In this document: positions 36,733 to 48,309 of the stretch, piece by piece
Numbering within the stretch: the first letter of the stretch is position 1
How the letters are laid out: each line of letters starts with the position of its first letter
NCBI GenBank assembly: GCA_015499995.1
Contig: JADNRV010000075.1
Coordinates: 62,001-126,000, forward strand
From: Flammula alnicola
Lineage: Eukaryota > Basidiomycota > Agaricomycetes > Agaricales > Strophariaceae
Length of the DNA: 64,000 nt
Direction: 5' to 3'
The notes under the pieces: model-generated
The model's database searches: none
What the model saw: the letters and a program-made list of their open reading frames with translations, nothing else
What the model was told of the DNA's origin: nothing
Translations under genes and position numbers: made by a program

Positions 36733-38030
36733 TCATAATTTCCGCGGCGGCGGTGTCCCTGACGTGAGTTCTCCAGCTTTTCTCTTCGTTCCACTGAATT
36801 CAAACGCAACTTTTGTGCGGTCATTCAGTACAAGTGTGTCATCCTGCGAAGTCGAGCCACTTTCGACAGTGGATGTTGATATCTGTGAGAAGCCTGGTTG
36901 TGGTGCAGATGGTCCTCCATTCGTGGCGGATTGTAGTGGCGAAGAGAATTTGCGTTGCAGGCAGAACTTCCATGAAGCCAGCTGCTTCTTGATGCAGCGG
37001 CTGAACTTTTGTCCTCTTCCTTCTTTAACCTTTTCTCCGATTTGCCTTTTGTTAATGGCTGAGGGTCGAGGTGCTCTGGGGCTGGTAGTACGGTGCTAAA
37101 TGACATCAAGATGATCAGCTAATCGATCTACTAAGCGAAAAGGGCAAATAGTCACCTTCTGTTTCCTACGGACAACACAAAATGCGTCTGCCCAGCATTC
37201 TCCTGCAGCCGCTTGAATGCCTTGTTCATACCCAACGGTGTGTCCCCACTAGCCATCGCCTCCCTCTTCTTTTCTTCTCCAGCCTCTTCTCCACTTTCAT
37301 CTTCCCGCTCCCTTTCCTGTGAAATCTGTGCGACAATGCCTTCCACGCCTCCTTGCGCGTCATCGGCTGCCCAAACTCGTCCTACTCCGTCACATTCAGG
37401 AGCGGCTTTGAATGTATCCCATCTATCCCTCGTTTCCCGCTGCTCTTGCACACGATTCTCGTACTCTCGCGTGGCCTGGTCCTTATTCTGCCCATTACCT
37501 TCGCATTTCTTCATCCCGCGCTGCGCAAGGTTCACGCGTTGCTCGGCAAGCCACAGATCGCACTGGAGTTGCGTCCGTCCGGCCTCAGCTTCGTCGGTGG
37601 TGGGGGTGGGCAGGATGCCCTGAGCGTGGAGGCCATGCCGGAGCCGTGGTGCTGCTGCAAGAAGGTGCCAATTGGGTGCCAATGTCATCGTCGTTGTCAC
37701 CGTCAAACTCAGCTTCCTCGGCGGCTTTGATAGGGTCTTTGTTGAGGTAAGCCCCGCCAAACTAGCTTAGCGTCGTAGAAGAGGGAGGGTTGATGCCAAG
37801 TTGATCATTGATGCGTCCATCTGCCATTAAGTGGCGGCCCGTATGGATGGGCGCCTATGGGCGTTGTAATTCAAACTCCGTCGTGATCTAATTAAGATAA
37901 GCCTTGCACGTACCACCTGTTGAGCGTCCTGGTCGACATCGGCGTGGCCACACATAAACAGGTCAGCCTCCGAGGTAACAAACACGCTCCGCGCTGCTGT
38001 CTCGGTATGCATGCCCTCCTTGTCAGTCAT
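36733..38030 (-). CDS. Uncharacterised conserved protein, reading frame damaged
   Basis: Starts at the ATG complementary to 38030 (MTDKEGMHTETAARSVFVTS), continues after an intron with APIHTGRHLMADGRINDQLG, and ends with KRKAGELTSGTPPPRKL at a TGA (36735-36733). The middle exon (about 37620-37155) is rich in Glu/Arg/Gln and probably helical (AEQRVNLAQRGMKKCEG). Signs of damage: an in-frame TAG (37764-37762) where the surrounding frame (TTLS-stop-FGGAYLNKDP) is otherwise continuous, a frame change near 37650 and another near 37000. The start codon side is only about 65 bp from a transposon, so promoter loss is possible. Family not recognised. It may be a young pseudogene or carry sequence errors. 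Confidence 0.5.
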
Positions 38031-38095
38031 AAGTCAAACAGCACCGTAACGGATACCATCCGTTCATTGTTCACGAAATCCGAGCTCATCCATTA

Positions 38096-38594
38096 GTGCT
38101 GGGTTTTTTACCGGTATGTTAAAAACATCCTAGTATATCACACGTTTTTAACATGTATTTAATGTTAATAACATCAGGGGGTCCCAAAGGCCATGTTATA
38201 TACTGTTAGATACCCGGATCACTATAGGTCCTATGATCATTGTGTCCAGGTGCTGTTGATTTTTTTTTTGAACCCAACCAGACACAGATTGGGCAGGAGC
38301 CTCATTGATGATGTAATCCCAGCAAACCAAACCAATCGGAAAACCAGAAGGATGGAGCGTTGAGGGCTTCCTTGGCCAGCCATAGTTTATAACATGTTAG
38401 ATACTCATTTTTGAGGTTAATAACATGTTAAAAACATGTTATTAACCTCCAGAAAAATTTCCACTGCGTGGCAATGATGTCATTATTACATACATAACAA
38501 AATAACGGTTAACAACTCAAGTAACTAACATAACATGAAGGCCAAGTTCATCATCACATTACAAACAGGCTGGGTTAGCAAAAAAACCCAGCCC
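38096..38594. mobile_element. TA-flanked short element with GGGCTGGGTTTTTT ends
   Basis: The left end GTGCTGGGTTTTTT and the complement of the right end, GGGCTGGGTTTTTT, differ at one base, and each is flanked outside by TA (38094-38095 and 38595-38596). A TA target duplication with short inverted repeats points to a Tc1/mariner-type MITE. The interior (about 499 bp total) contains several copies of gttaataacatgtta-like palindromes, including a strong hairpin near 38412-38450. Non-coding. It sits between a damaged gene and the start of the nested hAT-like element. Confidence 0.6.
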
Positions 38595-38825
38595 TATCGT
38601 CCATGGGCTCCACAGTTTTGATCCAAAGACCCCCTAAACCAGGACCCCCGAAATTCCCCTCAGATCTCTGGTGCCAAGTTTGGATAGAAATTGAGAAAAT
38701 TTGACCAAATGTCTCAGGGCTATTTGGATAAAAATTGAGTTTTTTGGCCGAAATGTCACCGCCAGGAGGTCGGATAGATATTGGCTGTGCGGTGAAGGTA
38801 TGGTCAGAGATCCGGATAAAAATTG

Positions 38826-38896
38826 CCTCCAGAGAGACTCGAACATCCTCTCACCCAACCTACACACGGCACTATACCACTAGGCTACGGTACTAG
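38826..38896 (-). other. tRNA-derived (pol III promoter-like) sequence
   Basis: On the minus strand TAGCCTAGTGGTATAG resembles an A box and GTTCGAGTC a B box, about 40 nt apart, as in tRNAs and tRNA-derived SINEs. Acceptor and T stems do not pair properly, so it is not a functional tRNA gene. It lies inside the hAT-like element. Confidence 0.4.
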
Positions 38897-39262
38897 ATTT
38901 TATGATGAGCCATTGGTGTCACATGTCCTTCCGACTCTCCGCTTTTCGACAATCATTCCTTCACTGTCCTTCCTCTGCGGCCTAACATATACACCTAACG
39001 CCATTGAAGGAGGTTTACAAATATCGACGGAAGACCTGGAAATCTTCAAGGTTCTCAAATCTCAGCCCAAGAAAATAGCTGATGCATTGAAGGCCTTCCG
39101 AAAACGAACGAGAGAAGCTGTTGCTTCAGATGGTGAAATTGATGAGTAACAGGTACTTAGTAGACTGTAGTATTGTTCTGACCGAAATACTTTATTATTG
39201 GCAAGTTTACGGGTTATATTTCGAACCTTCTGAGCTTTATAGACCTTCTACACTTCAGAAAT

Positions 39263-41758
39263 GCACCTATAGCTTCCACCAGACCCCTCTAATTAGAGAA
39301 GGAGCCTTGGTGAGTGGCCACCTCTAAGTAGAGGTCTTATACCGCTATAGCGCTTGCCCCTCTAAATCCTTCAATAGCTAGGGGGAACTTTGATGTATTT
39401 TCGCCTCTCCTCACTGGTAACTAGGTGATCCTGCCGGTGCTCGGCAATATCTGCCCATCAACGGCGGCATCACGGGCATGTGCCCATCACTGTCCCGCCA
39501 AATGCAGACACGGCTCCCACCCGTCGTTGGTGCATGCGCGCACGCTCGCTATCTGCAACGACGCGCACTGTTATTCTGCTGTTTCCCCTTCATTTCCTTT
39601 GATTTTTCTTTACTAGAGCGACATAATGAAGCTATATAGCAGTAATATAGAGTCAATAATATGTAGATGGTCCCTGTAATAGCACAAATGCATGTACAGA
39701 TATGTATGATGATGACCACTACCCTTATCTACTCATAGGGTGACTCCCAGACACCTTGAGAGGTCAGGATATTTATTATAATAGTGTCTGAGCAAGGGGT
39801 ACATAGATATAAGGTAGGGAGATGACCAGAACATATATATTCAAGGGGTGTAATATGCATCACATTCCTATGATCATTGACACATTCCAGAGGCTCCTAT
39901 ACCTCTGTCTAAAGTATAAGCATAATATAGTCTATGTATGAGATATATATGAGCATCTAACATCGCTATTTTTGGGGCATGAGGAGTACTACTGCCTGAT
40001 ACCCTCCCAAAGCATATATTTTACTGTAGATGTACCAGGGCAATATAAGGGAATATTTTTGGATAAAACAGTAGTAGTAGATGCATAGAACATCTCCATG
40101 CAACAATATTGTGAGCGCCTTAAAGGGAGGATGAGATATGAAGGGGAGGAGGAGGAGGTGTATACACTATCAGTCATCACACCATATCTCTATCATTTCT
40201 GATGATATATGGTATCTGAGAGGTGTTACATGTACTAGGGCATACCCTAAGCTCGTCTCATATGTACCAGATACTGTATAGATGCTCTGGTGAAATGATA
40301 TAAAGATAAGGAGTAGGGGTGTCCAAAAAGTGCGAAATCTGTCTCCTGTGACATAAGTTTTCCAGTTAAAAATATTCTGAAGAGGTAGATATATAGCTAT
40401 GAGTAACCTCTATCGATTGCAACAAAATTTAGAGAAATCGAGTGGCTGTAGCACGAGAGATCAATTCAAAGGTCGAAATACAGTGAACAGAGATACATAG
40501 CCAAACTATGATCAAAACCGGTCACTTTGCATGTACCTCCTTATGAGGCCTTTCCCTATCTCCTGAAACACATACTGGCTCGATTTCTCTAAATTTTGTT
40601 GCAATCGATAGAGGTTACTCATAGCTATATATCTACCTCTTCAGAATATTTTTAACTGGAAAACTTATGTCACAGGAGACAGATTTCGCACTTTTTGGAC
40701 ACCCCTACTCCTTATCTTTATATCATTTCACCAGAGCATCTATACAGTATCTGGTACATATGAGACGAGCTTAGGGTATGCCCTAGTACATGTAACACCT
40801 CTCAGATACCATATATCATCAGAAATGATAGAGATATGGTGTGATGACTGATAGTGTATACACCTCCTCCTCCTCCCCTTCATATCTCATTCTCCCTTTA
40901 AGGCGCTCACAATATTGTTGCATGGAGATGTTCTATGCATCTACTACTACTGTTTTATCCAAAAATATTCCCTTATATTGCCCTGGTACATCTACAGTAA
41001 AATATATGCTTTGGGAGGGTATCAGGCAGTAGTACTCCTCATGCCCCAAAAATAGCGATGTTAGATGCTCATATATATCTCATACATAGACTATATTATG
41101 CTTATACTTTAGACAGAGGTATAGGAGCCTCTGGAATGTGTCAATGATCATAGGAATGTGATGCATATTACACCCCTTGAATATATATGTTCTGGTCATC
41201 TCCCTACCTTATATCTATGTACCCCTTGCTCAGACACTATTATAATAAATATCCTGACCTCTCAAGGTGTCTGGGAGTCACCCTATGAGTAGATAAGGGT
41301 AGTGGTCATCATCATACATATCTGTACATGCATTTGTGCTATTACAGGGACCATCTACATATTATTGACTCTATATTACTGCTATATAGCTTCATTATGT
41401 CGCTCTAGTAAAGAAAAATCAAAGGAAATGAAGGGGAAACAGCAGAATAACAGTGCGCGTCGTTGCAGATAGCGAGCGTGCGCGCACGCACCAACGACGG
41501 GTGGGAGCCGTGTCCGCATTTGGCGGGACAGTGATGGGCACATGCCCGTGATGCCGCCGTTGATGGGCAGATATTGCCGAGCACCGGCAGGATCACCTAG
41601 TTACCAGTGAGGAGAGGCGAAAATACATCAAAGTTCCCCCTAGCTATTGAAGGATTTAGAGGGGCAAGCGCTATAGCGGTATAAGACCTCTACTTAGAGG
41701 TGGCCACTCACCAAGGCTCCTTCTCTAATTAGAGGGGTCTGGTGGAAGCTATAGGTGC
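39263..41758. mobile_element. Palindromic element: two 1.18-kb inverted arms around a 136-bp spacer
   Basis: The left arm (39263-40442) and right arm (40579-41758) are reverse complements about the centre 40510.5. I found only a handful of mismatches (for example within 39425-39616 versus 41405-41596, and near 40124 versus 40897), so identity is over 99 percent. The ends read GCACCTATAG, and both flanks carry AGAAAT (39257-39262 and 41759-41764), a likely 6-bp target duplication. The insertion interrupts the hAT-like element. No frame above 65 codons exists and none shows a domain. Long-TIR or foldback-type element, family unknown. An assembly-made hairpin is an alternative, but the flanking duplication argues for a real insertion. 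Confidence 0.85.
40443..40578. other. Unique spacer of the palindrome
   Basis: The only non-symmetrical part of the element. It has no open frame of note and no obvious promoter or RNA structure. It would be the hairpin loop if the arms snap back. Confidence 0.8.
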
Positions 41759-42211
41759 AGAAATGAGAAAATTTGGGCACATAGCACTTTTTTTTGACTT
41801 TTTCAATGTCTGATCTCAAAATTTGGATAAAAATCGGCCGCTGGCACTTTTTGTATGTCTGATCCCGAAATTCGGATAGAAACCGCTTTTTGACCAGCCC
41901 TGATGCCAAAATCGGATAGAAATCGCTGGATTTTGTTTGGATAGAAATCACCAAAATTTGACCATTTTGGATCAGACATTTAAGGGGAATTTCGGGGGTC
42001 CTCCTAAACCGCTGGTCATGATGTTGGTTTGACTGGTTGTCAAGGAGGAGCACAGCCACATAAGGTTGATGGTGCCTGTCAATCAGGCCATTCAATTTTG
42101 ACCAACACCGTCATGTCCAGTCCTTCAATGCCATCCTTTGTGCCCGATTATCCTCCCAGGGCTGGCAGATTCCACATATCAAGCGACCCGTAAATCCCAG
42201 GGCTTTCTTGT

Positions 42212-45047
42212 ATGCCATCCGAACCTACTTTTCGCTCTACTACTTCCAAATCCCCCCGCAACGCACAAAAAATGTAAGCCTGCCTTGGTTTGTTTCGTCT
42301 TCTCAAATCGTATTAATGGCATTTACAGGGACTACCACGGCCTTCATCAAGATTTGCAAGGCTTAAGCGATGGTGTCCCTCGCGGACCCGTCAGATCGGC
42401 ATCGCTAGCTAATGCCAGTACTGTCGTCGACCCAGTAGTCAACAACCCCGTCATTTCAACCGCCCTGCAAATTTTGGGCCAGCTGTCGGATGTAGGAAAA
42501 GCATTGCCCTTCGTTGCTCCTGCATTCGTCCTCCTGAAGGTCATCATCGACTTGGAAAGCCGAGCAGTGGACGTGGATGCGAAATGCAACGATCTCGTGG
42601 AACGCATCACCTTTATGCTCAGTCACTTGCCTATACTGCAGAAGATAGAGATCATGGCCTCTACCCGCCAAGTCATCGATCGCATGAACGAAGCAATAAA
42701 AGATGCCGCTGCACTTATCGCCGCCTACCGCAGACAAGGCCGCGTCGCCCGTCGTCTCAACATCTCCAATCGCGATAAGTTCACAACGTGCGCGGGTGCC
42801 ATCAACACCTGCTGCAGTGACCTCTTAATGAGCCTGCAGATCCACCAAACTGCCCAGCTCGATATTCTGACTCGGGCCGTTCCTATCGACGAGGAAGATG
42901 TAGAGGCTCAAACATTTGTCGCAACACATGGCGGCAGCGTCGATGCTGTGATGCACGATCGAGAACTCGTCAAGGAATTCGCCCAACAACAACATCTCGT
43001 CATGGACGACTTGGTCATGGAGCAACTCAATGCGAATATTGCCGACTCCGTTCAGCAGAACCACATTCGCCTTGAGGGCATCCTTCGAGACAACGTCAAC
43101 TCCGCTATCATCGACGGTCTGAAGAACTTGGCTGCGGAGATGCTTGTCGCGGAAGCAGAGCAGAAATTCACATGTGTACAATGCGAGAAGGAGTTCACCA
43201 ACTACACCAATGGGCCCAAGGCGTGTTCTTTCCATCGTGGGGAGTATGACTCTTGGTCGAAGCATTATCCATGCTGCAGTACTGCCCACCCATGTGAATT
43301 CGGAACGCACCGCGCCAAACATCACTGTGACTACCCTTACGGTACCTTCTTCCCTCGCGCTCGGGGTGTCACAAATTATGTCGATACCACTGAACAGTGG
43401 GCTGCAGTCCAAGATACGAATTTGGAAAACGACGAAGTTCAGAAAGCCTCGGTTGGTCGATTGCTCCGCTGGGTGTCTCGCGGCGCCCGTCTTGAGGAAA
43501 ATACTCTCCTCATTGTAGTAGGCAGAGTGTGGTATAAGGACCCGTATTATTTCAACACTTTTACGGCGAAGGAAATGGAAGAAATCACCAAATCTGTCCG
43601 GCTATCGCGACGGACCCTTATCTTTCGAACTTCGCCCAATGAGAACGAGTATGCGCTGGCCGAATGGATTCTCTCTATCTCTGGGAAGATAACAGGTGTA
43701 CGCCTCACTGCGAAGACGGCCACGTCGCCCAACCCTTACGTTCGCGTCTGTCCTATCGACCTGTCGACATGCACCAAATCTGGTGACATTCTGACCCTCT
43801 CTGAGGGTGGAATGCGCTCATATATCCCTGCTTCTCCTTACATTCTACCCGAAACCGTCCGTGTTGGTCCAGAGCTTAAGGATGAATCGTCTCGTCCCGT
43901 TCGTACCAACTTCAAGACTAGGACCAGCCCATCTCTACGCGTCATTCTCAAAACAATGTCAGATCCTCCATTGACTCCAAATCCAGACTTCGCAAATGTC
44001 GAGTTCGACTATTTCAAGGGAACGGTATCTGTTTTCAATAACAATGCTCCTGGGTCGCTGTGCCCAGTCACTATGGCCTCTGTCTCAGCCTCTTATCGAA
44101 TGGTCGGCGACAAGGACTACGCTCCTGTCCTCGAGTGCAAACTCGTCGACGGTGCTGATAAGTTGCTGCCCATCACTATTGACCCGCGTCAGTCTTGGCA
44201 GGTCAACTTCCAAGTACGGGTACCGAGGACAGAGGAAGATACGAAACTTCGGATTCAGTGGTGGAATAGAGCCTTCCTGGCACGCCACCGCCCCGTTCGT
44301 GTCAAACTTATCCTGGAAGATATCGAGGGCGAGCAGTGTTCGCTTGTGCTGGAATACGTATTCAAGCCGTACCCATTCGAGAAGCGCGAGGAAAAGGATT
44401 TCGGTTTTTTCTTTTTCGATGATCCCTTTACATTCAGCCGCAATTATATTCGTGTGGAGCCACCTTACGGCGAGAAATCGGTGCTGAAGATTGAGGGAAG
44501 TGAATTTGATGCGAAGAGGCTGGAAAAGATAGTTTACCAGGCCATCAAGTCAGGGACGACTGAGATAGACCTCAAGATCGGGCGGGAGAAGAATGACGGC
44601 GAATGGGAATGGGCCGCTTGGGCCTTGGTTGACATGTCATGCCGACGTGTCTATGCCTTCAAGCTCATACTTAAAGAAGGGGCAAAGGTCACAAACAAGC
44701 GCTTTGGTTGCATTGGCTATGTCCTCTGCCCAAGCTATGGCGAGTCCGCCAACAAAACGCGATCCATCAGCTACGCCACTGAAACGGCCAAGCTTCCTCC
44801 TCTGGAGCCCTTCACGCTCCCAGACTATGTTCAAGATGACACGTTGGACGACTTCAAACCCCCTGTTCCTCCCAAACCCACGACACCTGTTACGGAGGGA
44901 CCTCCAGCGTCTGCTTCGGCTTTGGGCCTTACTTCTATTCCTGCCGATCTGAATAATCGTCTGGCTTCGATCGACACGAACCTTGCTCGGATCGCTACTG
45001 CTTTGGAGAATATTCTCGCTGTCATGCCATCGTCTATGGCGCGCTGA
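42212..45047 (+). CDS. HeLo/MLKL-NTD-like putative cell-death protein with Cys/His cluster
   Basis: Two exons: the ATG at 42212 codes 20 residues, a 55-nt intron (42274-42328) follows, and the rest is one uninterrupted frame to the TGA at 45047; about 926 aa. An upstream TTG-initiated extension is not needed. Residues about 50-220 form a predicted helical bundle (NPVISTALQILGQLSDVG, FVAPAFVLLKVIIDLE, FMLSHLPILQKIE, AALIAAYRRQGRVARRL). The pattern matches the HeLo-like/MLKL N-terminal domains that permeabilise membranes in fungal and animal regulated cell death. Residues about 300-355 hold a CxxC...CxxH...CC...C...H...HHC cluster (FTCVQCEKEF onward), a probable zinc site. The remaining ~550 residues are beta-rich repeats of unknown fold (FFFFDDPFTFSRNYI), with Pro-rich and heptad-like ends (LNNRLASIDTNLARI). 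No kinase or NACHT motor is present. It lies 210 bp from the nested transposon. Confidence 0.78.
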
Positions 45048-45418
45048 CCTGTAGTAAAATGGAATATTACAATATACTTATTTTCTGTTGACATATACCT
45101 GTTTTCGACGGCGAATTTGGGTGACCCTTATATTAGGAAGACGCTCAAAAACGAATTTTTTCGTATAGAAGTTGTTCTTCCGGGTGATTTCGAACCTTTA
45201 ATTGATGACTAGTGTTCCAGACGCGGATTTCCTACCTGTAGAAGGCTGTATTGGGAAGAGTGTTGATATATGGTACATCAAAGAGAGGAATAGATCAGGT
45301 AAACGAGAAAAGTCGTTCACATATCGCTGAGTGAGAGTTGCAAGAAAGGAGGAAGATAGCTGGGGGGCAGTGGAATACAAAGAAGCAAGATAGCTGGGAC
45401 AGGATGAACAGTATGACA

Positions 45419-45984
45419 CTAGTGTCCATAAATGTTGCAGCGGACGGACTGTGCAACTTTGAGAGGAAACAGTTTTCGAAAAGCGTGTATCACGACCGAA
45501 GCAATGTCCTTACACCAGCATTCAGAATGTGCTAGCATGCACTTATCTGGAAAACGCACCTTTACCACGTTACTAAAAGAGCCCTCTCCTTGAAAACCTC
45601 GCGACGTCACAGGCCTTTTCTCTTCGAAAATGGTTCGCGTCTCTTCGTTGTCAACACCGATTTCCTATGTTACAGAAGATTAGAGAATTTACTTCGTTGC
45701 TTGGTTGAATAGACCCACCGACTCGCTTCTAAGGATGTAGGAAAACTGCTGGTATTCTGAAGGATCGACATCACGCAAGTCTATGGTTTTCTAAAATGGG
45801 GTTATTAATAGGGCAAAAACGCGATGCGGTTTTGACGCACCATCAAATCTACTGGAACAGTTGGAGCCATCGCTGGCGAAGAGTCGATGTCAATTTTGAT
45901 GACAGAAGGACGCGTTGGGATCAAAGCTTGATCTGAAGTCAGGACGAGAGCAATAGACGGCAAAGGGAGACTAGAAAGGGGCAT
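45419..45984 (-). CDS. Small hypothetical protein
   Basis: Starts at the ATG complementary to 45984 (MPLSSLPLPSIALVLTSDQA). In-phase introns join VPVDLM to KTIDLRDVDPSEYQQFSY, then to EIGVDNEETRTIFEEKRPV. The C-terminal part is ambiguous: either GFQGEGSFSNVVKVRF is translated or a further intron is removed. The stop of the longer form is at 45419. About 150-170 aa, beta-strand-like, no signal peptide, family not recognised. Convergent with the MLKL-like gene. Confidence 0.45.
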
Positions 45985-46009
45985 TTTGATGGATGATAGT
46001 GTGAGCAAG

Positions 46010-48300
46010 AGAGTGAAAGAGAGTGAAAGATAGTTATGAAGGGGCAGAAATAAGGAAAGTGGGTGAGGAGGTCAAGAGCCGCCGTCGATGGTGGCGGTAA
46101 GAACAGAAGAGTGTGCCCTGACGGCGAAAGAAGAGGGTCTGAAGCTTCTTATATGGTTGGAATTTTTGGGGTTTGAATATTTGAATGCCGGCATGATTGA
46201 CGACCCACGCATCCGAAGACTAAAACTGCTCTTGAGAACCATCCATTTTTGAGCGACATTCCGAGCACACTGGATGTCTTCCTCCTCAGAATAACCCTCC
46301 AGTCACTTCCGAAGACCTGCTTTCGACGACTAGTAAGAGAAACACGACAGGTGTGGGCTCCTCAATACGAAATCCTAGCATTGACGCTTGATCTGAATCT
46401 CCTCTAGAAATCGTCGATTATCCTTTTCGTCGAGGCATTCCTTCTCCCAGATGACTTCTGGCAGCCAATTCGAGGCGGGGAGTGTCCTTCATGCGACCAC
46501 ATGTCAATTAAGACGATAGAAATGGGCCGCATGTCCATTGTAATACGTCGATGAACAGACATATACTGTCCGCTGCACTTCATACGGTTGATGGTTCCAA
46601 TTTGCTTATTGCTTGTCCAAGATAGATCAAGGAAATATCTGAACTTCATAATGATACTTCTTGGGCGTATCTGGCATGGGAACACGTCTTGGCCAGGGAA
46701 TCTGCAGAAAGATGCATCAGCTCTGTGCTCCCTTCCATTGACACCCATGGCGTCCCATGAAAATTGGGGGTTTGTGGAGCCACATCCAATATTCCATCGA
46801 GGCTCCAGCACTTCTTAGGCCCCTCCTCCATTCGCATTCGCATCTATCCCATTGTCTATCGACCTCCACGGCTGCTCATGCCCAAAGAACGTGACTCTCG
46901 TCACATGTCACATAACAGTGTTGCGGCTGGGGTGAGTCAGAATTTCCATCTCTTCTGTCCACCGTGTTATGTCGACTGAAAACGTCGAACGCGAACAGTT
47001 GTTGCCAGATATTAAGAGGTGTGATCGATATCAGCAACCCTTCAAGAGCCGGTGTGACATCAACTGCAACCATCCAAGACCCCAAGGCCTCCAGGCCTCA
47101 CACCTGAGGATATGCATCAAGGAAGGCTGTTCAGGCTGACAGCAAGGACAAAAAGGACGTCCAAAATGCAGAAGAGCCCACAAGAAAGGATTCGAGAATA
47201 ATGTGACCGAAAAACTCACCAGGAAAAAAATTTCAACGCATTATCAGACTCGCCGATGCCCATGAGCCCGCGGGTTGAGAAAGGACGCCGATATCACTCT
47301 GAAAAATCTAGGAGACTGATATCCTCCGAGGATCTTTCCCGCCACGCAAACAGGCCATCTAGGCGGCCAAAGTGACTGGGATGTTCTGTCGACGACTGAA
47401 GCCTGTCAAAACTTGCGGGTGGCGGGTTGATGCCTGAATCCACTCCGAAAAAACTCTAACGGCTGAAGGCCTTCACAAAATGCGGGCCCGCCATACAAGA
47501 GCCGAGAGGGCGCAGGTAGCCAACCAGATCGCCAAGCTGAACCGGCAGGCGTCACCGAGAAGTCATCGGCCGTGAAAAGCTGTTGTGGCTGTGGTCCTCC
47601 GCCCATCCTTCCGTCTGCTTGAGGTTCGCAATGTATGCGTGAATTGCAACTGATGAAAAGTGGAAGATAACTGATCGTTCGTGGCACAGATCTCCTATCC
47701 GTGGCATCGAGCAGCAAGTCGACGATATTCTCCACCATGTCTTGAGGCTACGAGGTCAGAGGCCGAGATGATAAAGAGGTGAGCGCCGTCATGGCTTAAT
47801 TGTCGAGCAATGCTAAGGTCCAGGACAGTTTGTGTTGGTCGCGAGTGCGGTGTTTCAAATAAGTACATTTTGCTTCCGCCCCTGCTTTCCGGTTCCGGAG
47901 TTTCCCTCTAACAGATTCCCCCTTTCTATTTTTTCCTTCAATGAACTTGGTTGAAGATCCACCTTTCGTTGCTGAAAGGGCTCATACCGTAAAAAAATTG
48001 TGCCAATAGGCCTCACAGCAGAAACTCGGTCAGAAAGTCGATTCAAATAATACACTCCATTCTGTTCGTTTTCTTTTTGTAAATTCTTGTTCTCCTTGCT
48101 AAATCAGGCATTGGCGTAGGATTTCTAGCTTTAACAGCAGCCACAATGTCCAGCCGCGAGTCGAACAATTGTGTGGGCCCAAAAGCTGTATTCAACGTCG
48201 TGGCCAGGATCGAGTTACAAATTGTTCTCTCACCGATGTTTGTCGGCCAGATTCATGGAGATTTGTCAGGCTGGGATGTGGTCACCCACCACGCGTATCT
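46010..48300. other. Long spacer without convincing gene
   Basis: About 2.3 kb. Minus-strand frames at 46811-46404 and 47738-47406 and a few plus-strand frames exist, but I see no domain, consistent splice pattern or repeat ends. It may hold decayed sequence. Confidence 0.4.
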
Positions 48301-48309
48301 GAATTGGTG

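Larger units (their letters stand above)
38641..42002. mobile_element. hAT-like element with 20-bp terminal inverted repeats, split by a second element
   Basis: The ends are perfect 20-bp inverted repeats (AGGACCCCCGAAATTCCCCT at 38641-38660; its complement at 41983-42002). The flanks carry the identical octamer CCTAAACC (38633-38640 and 42003-42010), an 8-bp target duplication. Subterminal regions on both sides hold many degenerate copies of ggataaaaat/ggatagaaat. Removing the inner insertion leaves about 860 bp with no transposase, so it is non-autonomous. It contains a tRNA-like stretch (38826-38896) and a short open frame ending near 39149 that may be a captured fragment. Confidence 0.82.

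Noticed and set aside
39425..41596. The 63-codon frames present in both arms of the palindrome
   Set aside because: They are mirror images forced by the inverted repeat and show no domain or codon signal.
42138..42211. Extension of the MLKL-like protein upstream from a TTG
   Set aside because: An ATG at 42212 with an in-phase 55-nt intron (42274-42328) gives a normal fungal start; the extension uses a non-ATG start and reads through the intron.
46404..47738. Minus-strand frames of 110-135 codons
   Set aside because: No domain, hydrophobic pattern or splice continuity; treated as chance.
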